Assembly: GCA_910586485.1 (NCBI GenBank)
Contig: CAJUIA010000001.1
Span: 1 to 64,000 of the forward strand
DNA: 64,000 nucleotides
Direction: 5' to 3'
From: an uncultured Acetatifactor sp.
GTDB lineage: Bacteria; Bacillota; Clostridia; Lachnospirales; Lachnospiraceae
The stretch's first letter is position 1. Each line of letters begins with the position of its first letter. The notes beneath the pieces were generated by a model, which was not told where the DNA came from, did no database searches, and saw only the letters and a program-made list of their open reading frames with translations. The translations under genes were made by a program, and so were the position numbers. Of this stretch, positions 42,233-50,800 are shown in pieces.

Positions 42233-43081
42233 ATGAGAATGTCAGAAATGGAGCAAATCAGAATTGGCATAACAGCAGTCTCGGCGCTGATGGCGGCAGA
42301 GGTGTTCTTTGTCCTGCTGGCGCTGGGAAAGGGTGGTCAGAGCCAGAAAAGGGTGTTGAAGGCATATTATGAAATTTCCGGCCTGCTGCGGGAAAGAGGG
42401 AAGAACAGCAGCTGTTATCAGCAGCTGACAGGATGGCTGTTGAAAAACGGCGCTGTATACCATTACGGGAAATGGGTGGAGCCGGTGCGGTTTCTTGCCC
42501 TTTGTATGACGCTGGGGCTGGCGGGAGCTTTGGCCTGCGCCCGGCTGGGGGCCGCTTACGGCGCGGCGGCATTTTTCCTTTTGGCTTTGCTGCCGGTATG
42601 GCTGCTGCGCTGTCTGAATAAACGAGACAACGAAAGACTGCTGCCGGAGCTTAAGCTTGTGTATCATGCCCTGGAGATTCAGATCAGGGCAGGGGTTTAT
42701 GTGACGGATGCCTTGGCGGAATGCTATGGAAACGTGCAGGAAAAGCGCCTGAGGCAGGCGCTGCTGGAGCTGGCGGGAGACATTGTCTTAAAAGCGGATG
42801 TGCGGGACTGCCTGGAAAAATTTCAGGGAAAATTCAGCAATTCCTATGTGGATTCTCTCTGTATTACGGTCCTGCAGGCCCTGGAATCAGGACAGGCGGT
42901 GGAGCTGCTCCGGGATATTGGAGAGCAGGTAAAGGATATGGAAGCGGTGGTGCTGGAAAGGAAAAAGGCATCTCTGGACAGGAAAATCACATTCTGTCAG
43001 CTGGGAGTGCTGACGGTGGTTCTGGGAATTGCGCTGTATTTATGCGTAAGCTATATGCTGGGCGCAGCGGCAGTGTTTTAA
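42233..43081 (+). CDS. Tad inner-membrane platform protein TadC-like
   Basis: A 282-residue membrane protein with segments at about 10-28, 86-125 and 255-280, and a cytoplasmic T2SF domain (LPELKLVYHALEIQIRAGVY, LLRDIGEQVKDMEAVVLERK). It resembles TadC, partner of TadB. ATGs at 42233 and 42239 are both possible. Its last bases overlap the opposite-strand zinc-ribbon gene by 4 bp. Confidence 0.72.
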   Translation: MRMSEMEQIRIGITAVSALMAAEVFFVLLALGKGGQSQKRVLKAYYEISGLLRERGKNSSCYQQLTGWLLKNGAVYHYGKWVEPVRFLALCMTLGLAGALACARLGAAYGAAAFFLLALLPVWLLRCLNKRDNERLLPELKLVYHALEIQIRAGVYVTDALAECYGNVQEKRLRQALLELAGDIVLKADVRDCLEKFQGKFSNSYVDSLCITVLQALESGQAVELLRDIGEQVKDMEAVVLERKKASLDRKITFCQLGVLTVVLGIALYLCVSYMLGAAAVF

Positions 43082-43422
43082 CATTCTGCTTTTTCTTCAC
43101 CATCATAATCTAAAAGATTATTTTCTATGTTTTCTTCCGGGCAAAAAAAGGAATACTCTCCCGGAATCGTTTCAATAAGAATCCTTCCGCAGTTTGGGCA
43201 TTGATATATTTCTTTTAATCTAATGTATTTTTTCCCTATACGGACATTTTTGCGAAATGTCATGGTTAAACGTTCTTTTGGGCTAGAGTCTGTTTCTATT
43301 AGTTTATCAACAAAATCATACATTTTAAACAGCTCTTTATCAGAAATAATATAACCTTTATAGGGCAAATTGTCTGTAATATCAGGGATTATATTTCCGC
43401 ATCTGCATATTAATTTTGACAT
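43078..43422 (-). CDS. Zinc-ribbon hypothetical protein inserted in the tad operon
   Basis: A 114-residue protein with two cysteine pairs, LICRCGNIIPD near the start and YQCPNCGRILIE in the middle, giving a probable four-cysteine zinc ribbon, plus an acidic C-terminus. It runs opposite to the pilus genes and its base composition is much richer in A+T than theirs. It has its own promoter: TTGCAC and TATAAT (complement of 43482-43487 and 43459-43464) with 17-bp spacing. It looks like a recent insertion. Function is unknown. Confidence 0.65.
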   Translation of the reverse strand: MSKLICRCGNIIPDITDNLPYKGYIISDKELFKMYDFVDKLIETDSSPKERLTMTFRKNVRIGKKYIRLKEIYQCPNCGRILIETIPGEYSFFCPEENIENNLLDYDGEEKAEC

Positions 43423-43574
43423 AACTTAGCTCTCCCCATGCTCTGATTTATATGCTCTATTATAAAAGATATATTTTATGAGTGCAATTTACTTTTACAA
43501 GTTCGTTTTCCATAGGTAAACAATTACGAAAAGTGGCAAAAAAACAAAATAAATAAGAAAATGGAGGAAAAACA

Positions 43575-43802
43575 ATGATGAGACAAGTAAAAAACAGGAT
43601 AGCGCAGGCAGGCCGGTATATCAGGAGCAAAGCAATGAAAAAGGAGCCGGGAATAGACGGTATTCTGGTAACGGTGGGCTTGTGCATTATTGCGCTTTTG
43701 CTGTGCGTGGTCATGAAGGACAGTCTTACGGCTTTTATTAAGACGCTGGTGGAGGCCATGACCACCAAGGCCCAGCAGATATTGACAGGAGTGGCTGCAT
43801 GA
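43575..43802 (+). CDS. Flp-type pilin candidate
   Basis: A 75-residue protein with a basic N-terminus, a single hydrophobic helix (GILVTVGLCIIALLLCVVM, about 28-46) and a polar C-terminus. Size and layout resemble Flp pilins, which are cut after a conserved Gly by the prepilin peptidase and polymerised; a possible processing site is MKKEPGIDG. GGAGG upstream supports the start. It overlaps the next gene by 4 bp. Confidence 0.65.
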   Translation: MMRQVKNRIAQAGRYIRSKAMKKEPGIDGILVTVGLCIIALLLCVVMKDSLTAFIKTLVEAMTTKAQQILTGVAA

Positions 43803-44155
43803 AAACAGAAAAGGGAAATATCGGCGATCTGATGTCGGCAGGTATCTGTATGCTTCTGATGACAGTGCTGCTTGTGGCATACATGGACAGTGTAAGACTG
43901 GTTGACGAAAAGATGGAGATCAATCAGATCGCCAGAAAGTACATTCTGCGGATGGAGACTGTGGGGATGCTGACAGAGAGTGACAGACTGCTGCTTGGCA
44001 GGGAGCTGGAGGCGGCGGGGGCCTCCGGCATCAGTCTGGAGGGTACAACCTTTGAACGGGCAGGCTACGGGGAAGAGGTCTTTTTAAAAATAAAAGGAAA
44101 GCTGAGGGGAGTATATGATTTTGAAGAAAAAAGAATGTCTACTGCGAAGTACTGA
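43799..44155 (+). CDS. TadE/minor pilin-like protein
   Basis: A 118-residue membrane-anchored protein with a hydrophobic segment (LMSAGICMLLMTVLLVAYMD, about 11-30) and a mixed extracellular tail. This is the layout of TadE-like or DUF4320 minor pilins, which help build the pilus. The gene overlaps both neighbours, showing a tightly coupled operon. The family call is from size and topology only. Confidence 0.5.
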   Translation: MKTEKGNIGDLMSAGICMLLMTVLLVAYMDSVRLVDEKMEINQIARKYILRMETVGMLTESDRLLLGRELEAAGASGISLEGTTFERAGYGEEVFLKIKGKLRGVYDFEEKRMSTAKY

Positions 44156-44699
44156 GAGCGGCCAGATTGGGTGGGTGCTTGGGTTGTGGTTTGCCCTGTT
44201 TTTGGGGATACTGCTCTGTGTTCTGATACAGCTTGAGGCTTTTCGGGCGTCGTCGCAGTATATGGAGGATGCTCTTGCAGCCTCGAATCTGGCTGCGGCC
44301 GTAATAGATGTGAAGGAATACGGCACTTCCCACAAAATAAGGATCGAAAGTCCGGATCAGGCGTATGAGCTGTACAAGAAAGCGCTTCGGGAAAATCTGA
44401 ATTTGAATGACGGGTGGGAATGCAGCAGCAAGGGACTGATTTCCGGACCGGTTCGTATTGAAAAATTTACGGTATATAATGTGACTGGCAGTGAGGTGGA
44501 GGCGCACGGCTTTGATGAAAACGGAGAGCGGAAATGCTGGAGCGGTATCTTGGGGCAGGAGTCGGCGCCTGACGGCAAAAAGGTGGAAAATACGGGAATT
44601 TACAGTGAAATATCCTATCGGATTAAGGGTGTGCTGGGGATAGAGGTGGCGGCCGGAAAAGGAAAGCTGGCGGATGTCAGTGCCAATCGTGGATTGTAA
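44115..44699 (+). CDS. Tad pilus-associated membrane protein
   Basis: A 194-residue protein with one N-terminal membrane segment (IGWVLGLWFALFLGILLCVLIQLE, about 18-42) and a long external part with a cysteine pair (WECSSKG, RKCWSG). It is probably a pseudopilin or TadE/F-like subunit, though no diagnostic motif is clear. It starts inside the preceding gene (40-bp overlap), so translation is probably coupled. It is followed by an 89-bp purine-rich gap. Confidence 0.5.
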   Translation: MILKKKECLLRSTESGQIGWVLGLWFALFLGILLCVLIQLEAFRASSQYMEDALAASNLAAAVIDVKEYGTSHKIRIESPDQAYELYKKALRENLNLNDGWECSSKGLISGPVRIEKFTVYNVTGSEVEAHGFDENGERKCWSGILGQESAPDGKKVENTGIYSEISYRIKGVLGIEVAAGKGKLADVSANRGL

Positions 44700-44788
44700 G
44701 CTCTGGCGAGGATAATAAGGTTTGGTGAGAATAAGAAAGGCAGGACAAAAAAGCAGGATTAAAAAAACAGAATAAGAAAGGGAAACGG

Positions 44789-45466
44789 ATGAAGAAAAGC
44801 GGGAAATTAAAACGAGAAAAGCCGGAGGCTGCTTCGATCAGGCGGAAAACCGGGGGTGCTGCGGCGGCATTGATTGCGTCGTTTGCAGTCTTTATCGCTA
44901 TGCTGCAGATGGAGAAGGGAATGCTGGAAAACTACGAGAAGGGGACAATATATGTTGCGGCGGAAAAAATACCCAGGGGTCAGGTGATAACACAGGAGAC
45001 CTGCAGCCAATATTTTCAGGAAAAGCAGCTGGACAAATCCGGTATACCGGAAAGCGCATTATGCAGTCTTGAGCAGGTGACGGGACTGGCGGCGGCATTT
45101 GACATTGAGCCCGGCGTATTTTTGGCGGAGGGGATGTTTGAGCGGCTGGAGGATGTGCTGAAGGAAATGGAGGAGCCTGTAGTGGCGGGCTTTAAGGCGG
45201 AGGATCTCTATCAGGTGGCGGGAGGCGTACTGCGCGCCGGAGACAGGATTCATATATACAGTGTGTCCGAGGAAGGACAGGCCGTCCTGGTCTGGGACAA
45301 TGTGTATGTACAGGAGGTGTTTGACCAGGGGGGCAGCAGGATTGCAAGCGGGGACAGGACCACGGCAGCCCAGCGGATTAATATCTATCTGGACAAAAAG
45401 GATGTGGAGATGTTTTATTCGGAGCTGGCAGGGGGAGCTCTTCGGGTAGTCAGGAGGGTAGTGTGA
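44789..45466 (+). CDS. CpaB/RcpC-like pilus assembly protein
   Basis: A 225-residue envelope protein with an N-terminal membrane segment (AAALIASFAVFIAMLQME, about 27-44) and a SAF domain (about 55-125: TIYVAAEKIPRGQVITQET). CpaB/RcpC proteins take part in Tad pilus assembly or surface presentation of the fibre. AAGAAAGGGAAAC upstream supports the ATG. Its end overlaps the following lipoprotein gene by 4 bp. Confidence 0.75.
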   Translation: MKKSGKLKREKPEAASIRRKTGGAAAALIASFAVFIAMLQMEKGMLENYEKGTIYVAAEKIPRGQVITQETCSQYFQEKQLDKSGIPESALCSLEQVTGLAAAFDIEPGVFLAEGMFERLEDVLKEMEEPVVAGFKAEDLYQVAGGVLRAGDRIHIYSVSEEGQAVLVWDNVYVQEVFDQGGSRIASGDRTTAAQRINIYLDKKDVEMFYSELAGGALRVVRRVV

Positions 45467-45954
45467 GAAAGAAAATGATATTGATACTGCTGGCGGCGGT
45501 TATGTTGGCAGGGTGCGGGAAGCAGGCAGAAAAGTGCGGGGCGCCTGAGAGGGATACTCCGGCGGTGGCAAATGCTCCAAAGGCGGCTCACGGAAATACG
45601 AAGACGGTGCTGGCCTTTGGCCAGCAGGAGCCGGACTGCTTTCATGGGGCGGAATATGATGTGATATGTGCAGACTGCGGCGAAGTTCTTGATGTTATTT
45701 ACAGGGAAGCCTTGGGCCATGCACGGGACGTAGGAAGGGTGACCTGTCTTCCAGACTGTACGGGAGGCGGCAGCATCAGATATTCCTGTACCCGGTGCAG
45801 AGCGGAATGGAGCGAAGCCTATGGACAGGTGCAGCCTCATACATGGGTGGAAGGAATCGGAAGGGAAACGGATTGGGAAAATGGAGGAAGCAGGGAAATT
45901 ATATACCTGTATTGCAGCGTATGCGGAAAAAGACAGGAACAAAGCCAATCGTAA
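45463..45954 (+). CDS. Cysteine-rich lipoprotein of the tad operon
   Basis: A 163-residue protein with a lipoprotein signal peptide (ILILLAAVMLAGCGKQ, lipobox LAGC near residue 19). The mature part has repeated cysteine pairs: ICADCGEVLDV, VTCLPDCTGGG, YSCTRCRAEWS and LYCSVCGKR, which could bind zinc or form disulfides outside the cell. The CADCGE motif also occurs in the following giant adhesin, suggesting a common module. GTG at 45463 has AGGAGG 5 bp upstream. Confidence 0.7.
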   Translation: MRKKMILILLAAVMLAGCGKQAEKCGAPERDTPAVANAPKAAHGNTKTVLAFGQQEPDCFHGAEYDVICADCGEVLDVIYREALGHARDVGRVTCLPDCTGGGSIRYSCTRCRAEWSEAYGQVQPHTWVEGIGRETDWENGGSREIIYLYCSVCGKRQEQSQS

Positions 45955-45970
45955 AGGAAGGGGGAAACGA

Positions 45971-48900
45971 ATGAAGAGATCCAGGATGGCGGGGATGCTG
46001 GCGGTATTTTTGATCGGCTTGCTTGGACGGGCGGCGCCGGTGACGGCAGAAGGCTTGCAGACAGTTTATAACAGCCCTTATGTATCTTTTTCGCCGGACG
46101 GGCAGGCATGGACCGTCAATTTGGGGGACAAAAATACCTGCTGGTATCCGAAGGGGGAGACTGTGAACACGGGGATCGTTTCCGGCTTAAAGGCTCCGAA
46201 GGCCGGCGAACATTATTATTACAGACAAGTGGAAGGCCAGGCGGCAGTGGGCCGCTGGGTGGTAGAGCATAGCAGGGGGCAGTGTATCCATGATGAATAT
46301 CCGCCCACTTACCATGGTGTCAGCTACGGGCGAAAATCCTGCGAGACCAGGCATTACTCCGGGTGGATCGCCTATTGTGCGGACTGTGGGGAAGCGCTTT
46401 CAGATATTCTTGTCTATATGAGCAGAGAGGCAGCGGAAACGATAGACTATATTCCCATGAAAACGGATCATTACTCGCTTTGCCCCTTTTGTGATAATCT
46501 TGAGCAGGGAAGGACCTTTCTGCATACCTGCAAGGCGCTCTCGGCCAATATGTACAGGGTGATCTACGACGGAAACTTCCCGCAGGATGCGGAAAACCCA
46601 GGGGGTTACATGGCGTACAGTCTTCATATGTACAATGATGCGGCGGAGTATGAGGGGATGCCGGTGACGCCCGTGCGGGAGCTGACAAAGAATGCCTATG
46701 GCTGCACGGGTTATCGGTTTGCGGGATGGAACAGTGCGCCGGACGGCAGCGGAGAGACTTATGAGGACGGTGCAGGGATACGCAATCTGACATCGGAAAA
46801 CTGGAACGGTCTGCCCGGACGGAAGGAAGCAGGCACCGTTATTCTCTATGCTCAGTGGGAGCCGGTGGAGAGCATCCTGCAGATCGACCCGGCGGGGGGC
46901 GCTTACGATGGCAGCACGGACATGGTGGAAATTCCGGGGCGGTATGGCGCCGCATACACGCCGGATGCTTCCCTGGTGGAGCCGCCGGAAGGATATTTGG
47001 TTACCTTTCGGACAAACGGCGGCAGGGAGATTATGCCCGTCAGAGCAAAGAGGCAGTTTTTGGAGTGGGCGATGATGCCTCCCTTTTCCGGCTTCTTTAA
47101 AAACGGAGTGTATTCCTATCTGTCCGACGCAGGCGGCACCGATACCCTGCAGGCAGTTTACGGGGAGGGCAGCATTGTGCTGCCTCCGGTCGAGCGGGAG
47201 GGGTATTCCTTTGGAGGCTGGTATTATGATCCCGAAATGCGGCTTCCGGCCGGAAGCCCCGGAGACTGCGTAACTCCGGCAGGGGATTTGACGCTTTATG
47301 CTCAATGGGTGGATCTGACGCTGGAAGCGGCAGATAATTATCATGCTTACGGAGGAAGCGGCGCCGTAGATCTTTCCTGGCGGATAGATGACGGAAGGGA
47401 TAAGGCATACCTGCTGTTTCAAAGCACGGACGGGAAGGAGTGGGTTAAAATCAGCGATGCGGAGCAGGCCTGTGAGGATGAGGGGCTGCATCTGGAGGTG
47501 AAAAAGACTGGCGGGGAGAAGCGATATACCATCCTGCAGTCGGGAATTTATCATATCACCCTGTCCGGTGCTCAGGGCGGCAGCCATAAAAGCTATATCG
47601 GCGGAAAGGGCGGAACGGTAAAGCTGAAGCTGTGGCTGGAAAAGGGTGAGGTCTTGACCCTTCAAGTCGGGGGAAAGGACGGATATAACGGGGGAGGAAA
47701 AGGAAGTACATATGGAAACGGTGGAGGCTGTACCGTGCTGTCCTCCGACAAAAAGGGACTGATTGCGGTGGCGGGAGGAGGCGGTGGAGCTTCCAGAAGC
47801 GGTAATGGCGGAGCAGGCGGCAGTGCGGCATTTTTAACCGAGACGCAGTTTGCCGGTGAGGATGGCATGGCAGGAGGCGGTGGAGGCTTTCTGGGAGGCG
47901 CGGCCGGGGAGTATGTTCTTCATACCCACGGACCTGCCTGCTATGAAGAGACCAGCGGCACGATCAGACCAGGATTGGATTTTTACGGTAACTACAGCGC
48001 CTGGTTCGATAACGTGTATGCACGGGACACCATAGTCTCCGGCGCAGGCATCGGTATCGGAGGGCATTCCAGCGGCAGCGTTGCGCTGGCAGGATTGCGG
48101 GTGGGAAGTGAAAGTGCTTATCTGGAGACTCCTTATGCAGGTACGCTTACCTTTACAGATTTGGCATCCGGAGAAGAGGGAAATGTGTGGGGCAATGGGG
48201 CGGACGGAGCCCGGATGACGGTCAAGGTCTTCTTGATCCATGAGGACGGAAGGGTGAGCTGCGAGACGCTGAATCCGGAGCAGTTGAGCCACACCACTAC
48301 GGTGAGCAGGGAGACCTGGTACAGGGAAGGAAGCTATAAGGCGGAAAGACCGGTGTATACGCATATTTATTCACACAGTCAGTTTCGGGGGACGATTGAG
48401 ACCAGGCCGGATGCGGACTGCGAGAATCCCGAAGGCTCTTTTCATGGCATAAACGCCAACTACAGGCTGAGCGGTACCTTTGTTTTTGAGGTAGCGGAGG
48501 ATGTGAAGGGGGTATATATTGAGGTATCCAGATCCGTTAAGCATTGGCGGGAGGGCTGCTGGTTGAACGTGGGGCTGCGAAATGTAGCATATCAATACAG
48601 CGGCAGGACCTGTGTCTGCGGGTATGAGGAAGGCCAGCTGGAATCCTCGCTGCCTGCCTACGGAGGAAGCAGTTATGTGAAACGGGAAGCGGTACTGGAT
48701 TATACCATGACAGCCGGAGACCGGGAGGGGGACGGAGCTGCCATGCTGGATGGTTTGCAGATGGGTTTTCAGGAAGAGATGAAGCTGGAAAACGTAAAGG
48801 CGGCAGACCGGGCAGCCCCCGGCTTTGTTTCTCCTGATTCGGTGAAAAAAACACCTGCAGGAAACGGAGCGGTATCCGTCTCCTGGGGAAAACCGGAAGA

Positions 48901-50344
48901 TAAGGGTACTGCCTATTACCATAAGGCGGAGGCTTATCTGAAGGGCTCCACGTCACTACTCTGCACCTCCAATATCACAAAAAACACGTTGATTTCGGGA
49001 GTGAAGGGTTATTATTATGTAACGGACGATAAGGCCGATACCAAAGCAGGCAGCTCGGATCATTATACCGCGGATGAAAATGTGGAGGTTCCTCTGGCAG
49101 AAGGAGTGTGCTATCTGCATCTGGCGGCGGTGGACGCGGCAGGAAATATTGGCGGGACCACACATGTGCGGATTGATGCAGGCGGAGTGCCCTGGCAGAT
49201 TATTACCGGGCAGCTGCAGCTTGCGGAGGGAGAAAATGTGTATGCGGCAGGGGAAAAGACCTATTACGTGCGATGTGACGGCATGACGCCGTTTTGCCTA
49301 AAGCATGAAGCATACATGGAGGGGCCTGCCGCCTTGGTGAATCGTCTGGCGTACAGTATTTTTGAGGCCCCGGAATATGGGCAGAATCTTATTTATACGC
49401 CGCCCGGAAAAGAGCAGGCCAATGAGGAAGAGCTTTCCTATTATACTACAGGAGCGCCGCTTCTTACCCGTTATCCCTATTTGGAGACGAGGCGAACGGA
49501 TCAGGGAAAAGGGCTGACGGCGGAGCAGATGTTTACTTTGGGAATGGAGGCGCATGGACGGTCCATGGAAATCAGGCCCAGAGCCGGAGCCGTGCTTTCG
49601 GAAAACGGACAGCAAAAGACTTATTATTCGGAAGAGGCGGCCGATGCCGGAAACGGTATTGTTTTGACAGGTGACGGAGAGGGACCGGTGGTCAGCGGTT
49701 TGGAGGCACTTGAGGACGGACGGCTGATTGACAGACGGGAAGAAGCAATCCGCCTGTATATTACGGCAGTCGATGAATTGTCAGGTCTGGCGGAATTTTA
49801 TGTTAAGGTTGCCAATCAGGATAATTACGGCGTAAAAATATATTATCCTCAGGGAAATAGTATAGAGCTGGAAATTACAAGGGAAGAAGCGCTGTTTACG
49901 GGAAATTTCACGGTGACGGCTTGCGCCAGGGACCGGGTGGGCAATGTAACGGAAATATCCAGATCGGTGACGGAGCTTTCGCTGGAGACAAGGATCGAGA
50001 GGATTCTTACGCCCCACGAGCCTGTGTTTAAATGCGGGGAAAGCGGCATTTTGTATATTACTGCTTACGGCTATGCGGACAGGGTGGAGGTGGAATTTCC
50101 TCCGGAGCTGGCGGCGGCAGATGAAGCTCTGAAAAAGGTGGTATTTGATTACAGGGATATGCAGGTATACAGACAGGAGTCCGCCGTGCAGTTTATGGTG
50201 CCCCTGTATGCGGAGGCCGACAGGGATTATATCCTGCGTGTGCGGGCGTTCTGGGGAGAGATCTGTCTGGAGAGCAGCCCTCTGCTGCATGTTACCTCGG
50301 AGGGCGGAAGCGTTTTGGATGAGTTCCGTACCCGTTTAAGATGA
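45971..50344 (+). CDS. Large secreted glycine-rich adhesin of the tad locus
   Basis: A 1457-residue surface protein with a signal peptide (about 1-26). In order: a cysteine-rich N-terminal region with CADCGEALSD (about 136) and CPFCDN (about 170); Listeria-Bacteroides repeats (about 194-296 and 410-446, ending ILYAQWEP and TLYAQWVD); a fibronectin type III-like part (about 455-495); a glycine-rich domain (about 520-690; VGGKDGYNGGGKGS, VAGGGGGASRSG) resembling the ALK/LTK glycine-rich domain; a second fibronectin-like region (about 955-990); and an Ig-like repeat (about 1263-1330). No LPXTG motif is seen. GGGGGAAACG upstream fixes the start at 45971. It is probably the pilus-tip or surface adhesin. 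Confidence 0.75.
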   Translation: MKRSRMAGMLAVFLIGLLGRAAPVTAEGLQTVYNSPYVSFSPDGQAWTVNLGDKNTCWYPKGETVNTGIVSGLKAPKAGEHYYYRQVEGQAAVGRWVVEHSRGQCIHDEYPPTYHGVSYGRKSCETRHYSGWIAYCADCGEALSDILVYMSREAAETIDYIPMKTDHYSLCPFCDNLEQGRTFLHTCKALSANMYRVIYDGNFPQDAENPGGYMAYSLHMYNDAAEYEGMPVTPVRELTKNAYGCTGYRFAGWNSAPDGSGETYEDGAGIRNLTSENWNGLPGRKEAGTVILYAQWEPVESILQIDPAGGAYDGSTDMVEIPGRYGAAYTPDASLVEPPEGYLVTFRTNGGREIMPVRAKRQFLEWAMMPPFSGFFKNGVYSYLSDAGGTDTLQAVYGEGSIVLPPVEREGYSFGGWYYDPEMRLPAGSPGDCVTPAGDLTLYAQWVDLTLEAADNYHAYGGSGAVDLSWRIDDGRDKAYLLFQSTDGKEWVKISDAEQACEDEGLHLEVKKTGGEKRYTILQSGIYHITLSGAQGGSHKSYIGGKGGTVKLKLWLEKGEVLTLQVGGKDGYNGGGKGSTYGNGGGCTVLSSDKKGLIAVAGGGGGASRSGNGGAGGSAAFLTETQFAGEDGMAGGGGGFLGGAAGEYVLHTHGPACYEETSGTIRPGLDFYGNYSAWFDNVYARDTIVSGAGIGIGGHSSGSVALAGLRVGSESAYLETPYAGTLTFTDLASGEEGNVWGNGADGARMTVKVFLIHEDGRVSCETLNPEQLSHTTTVSRETWYREGSYKAERPVYTHIYSHSQFRGTIETRPDADCENPEGSFHGINANYRLSGTFVFEVAEDVKGVYIEVSRSVKHWREGCWLNVGLRNVAYQYSGRTCVCGYEEGQLESSLPAYGGSSYVKREAVLDYTMTAGDREGDGAAMLDGLQMGFQEEMKLENVKAADRAAPGFVSPDSVKKTPAGNGAVSVSWGKPEDKGTAYYHKAEAYLKGSTSLLCTSNITKNTLISGVKGYYYVTDDKADTKAGSSDHYTADENVEVPLAEGVCYLHLAAVDAAGNIGGTTHVRIDAGGVPWQIITGQLQLAEGENVYAAGEKTYYVRCDGMTPFCLKHEAYMEGPAALVNRLAYSIFEAPEYGQNLIYTPPGKEQANEEELSYYTTGAPLLTRYPYLETRRTDQGKGLTAEQMFTLGMEAHGRSMEIRPRAGAVLSENGQQKTYYSEEAADAGNGIVLTGDGEGPVVSGLEALEDGRLIDRREEAIRLYITAVDELSGLAEFYVKVANQDNYGVKIYYPQGNSIELEITREEALFTGNFTVTACARDRVGNVTEISRSVTELSLETRIERILTPHEPVFKCGESGILYITAYGYADRVEVEFPPELAAADEALKKVVFDYRDMQVYRQESAVQFMVPLYAEADRDYILRVRAFWGEICLESSPLLHVTSEGGSVLDEFRTRLR

Positions 50345-50787
50345 GCGGAGTTCTTTGGGGAGTCATTGGGTTGTGCCTGCTGTTTGCCTGTATTACGGAT
50401 TGCCGCAGCTGTCAGGTGTATAATGTGACCTGGTGGGTATCCGGAGCGGCGGCCATGATCTTGCTGCTGCAAAGGCGGGACAGGCTTGAGGAAAGCATTT
50501 TCTTGGAGCTTGGATTTTTTGTATTGCTTCAGCTGCTTTTATTTTCTAAAATGTACGGGCGGGCGGACTGCTATGCCTTTGGCGTCTGTGCCGTGGCAGA
50601 GGCGGCTGCCGGCCTGTCCCTGGCGGGATTTTTATTTCACATGCTGCTTTCTTTTACTTTGCTGGCATTTGTACAGGCGATCCGCCATAACATTGACAGA
50701 AGGGGAAACCTGCGGCGGCCGGTGCCGTTTCTGCCTTATATAACCCTTGCTTTCTGGGCGCTGCTTTGGTATAGTGTAACTGTTTAA
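50341..50787 (+). CDS. Prepilin peptidase, A24 family (TadV/CpaA-like)
   Basis: A 148-residue polytopic membrane protease with four to five hydrophobic segments. The two catalytic aspartates are probably those in FACITDCRSCQVYN (about residue 20) and KMYGRADCYAFG (GxxD, about 78). It would cleave Flp and TadE-like prepilins. It overlaps the adhesin by 4 bp, ending the operon. Confidence 0.75.
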   Translation: MSGVLWGVIGLCLLFACITDCRSCQVYNVTWWVSGAAAMILLLQRRDRLEESIFLELGFFVLLQLLLFSKMYGRADCYAFGVCAVAEAAAGLSLAGFLFHMLLSFTLLAFVQAIRHNIDRRGNLRRPVPFLPYITLAFWALLWYSVTV

Positions 50788-50800
50788 AGCGAGGTGGGGC

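Noticed and set aside
46400..47665. Long minus-strand open frame (421 codons) inside the adhesin
   Set aside because: It is the antisense shadow of a glycine-rich, GC-biased coding region; it has no ribosome-binding site and no family motif.
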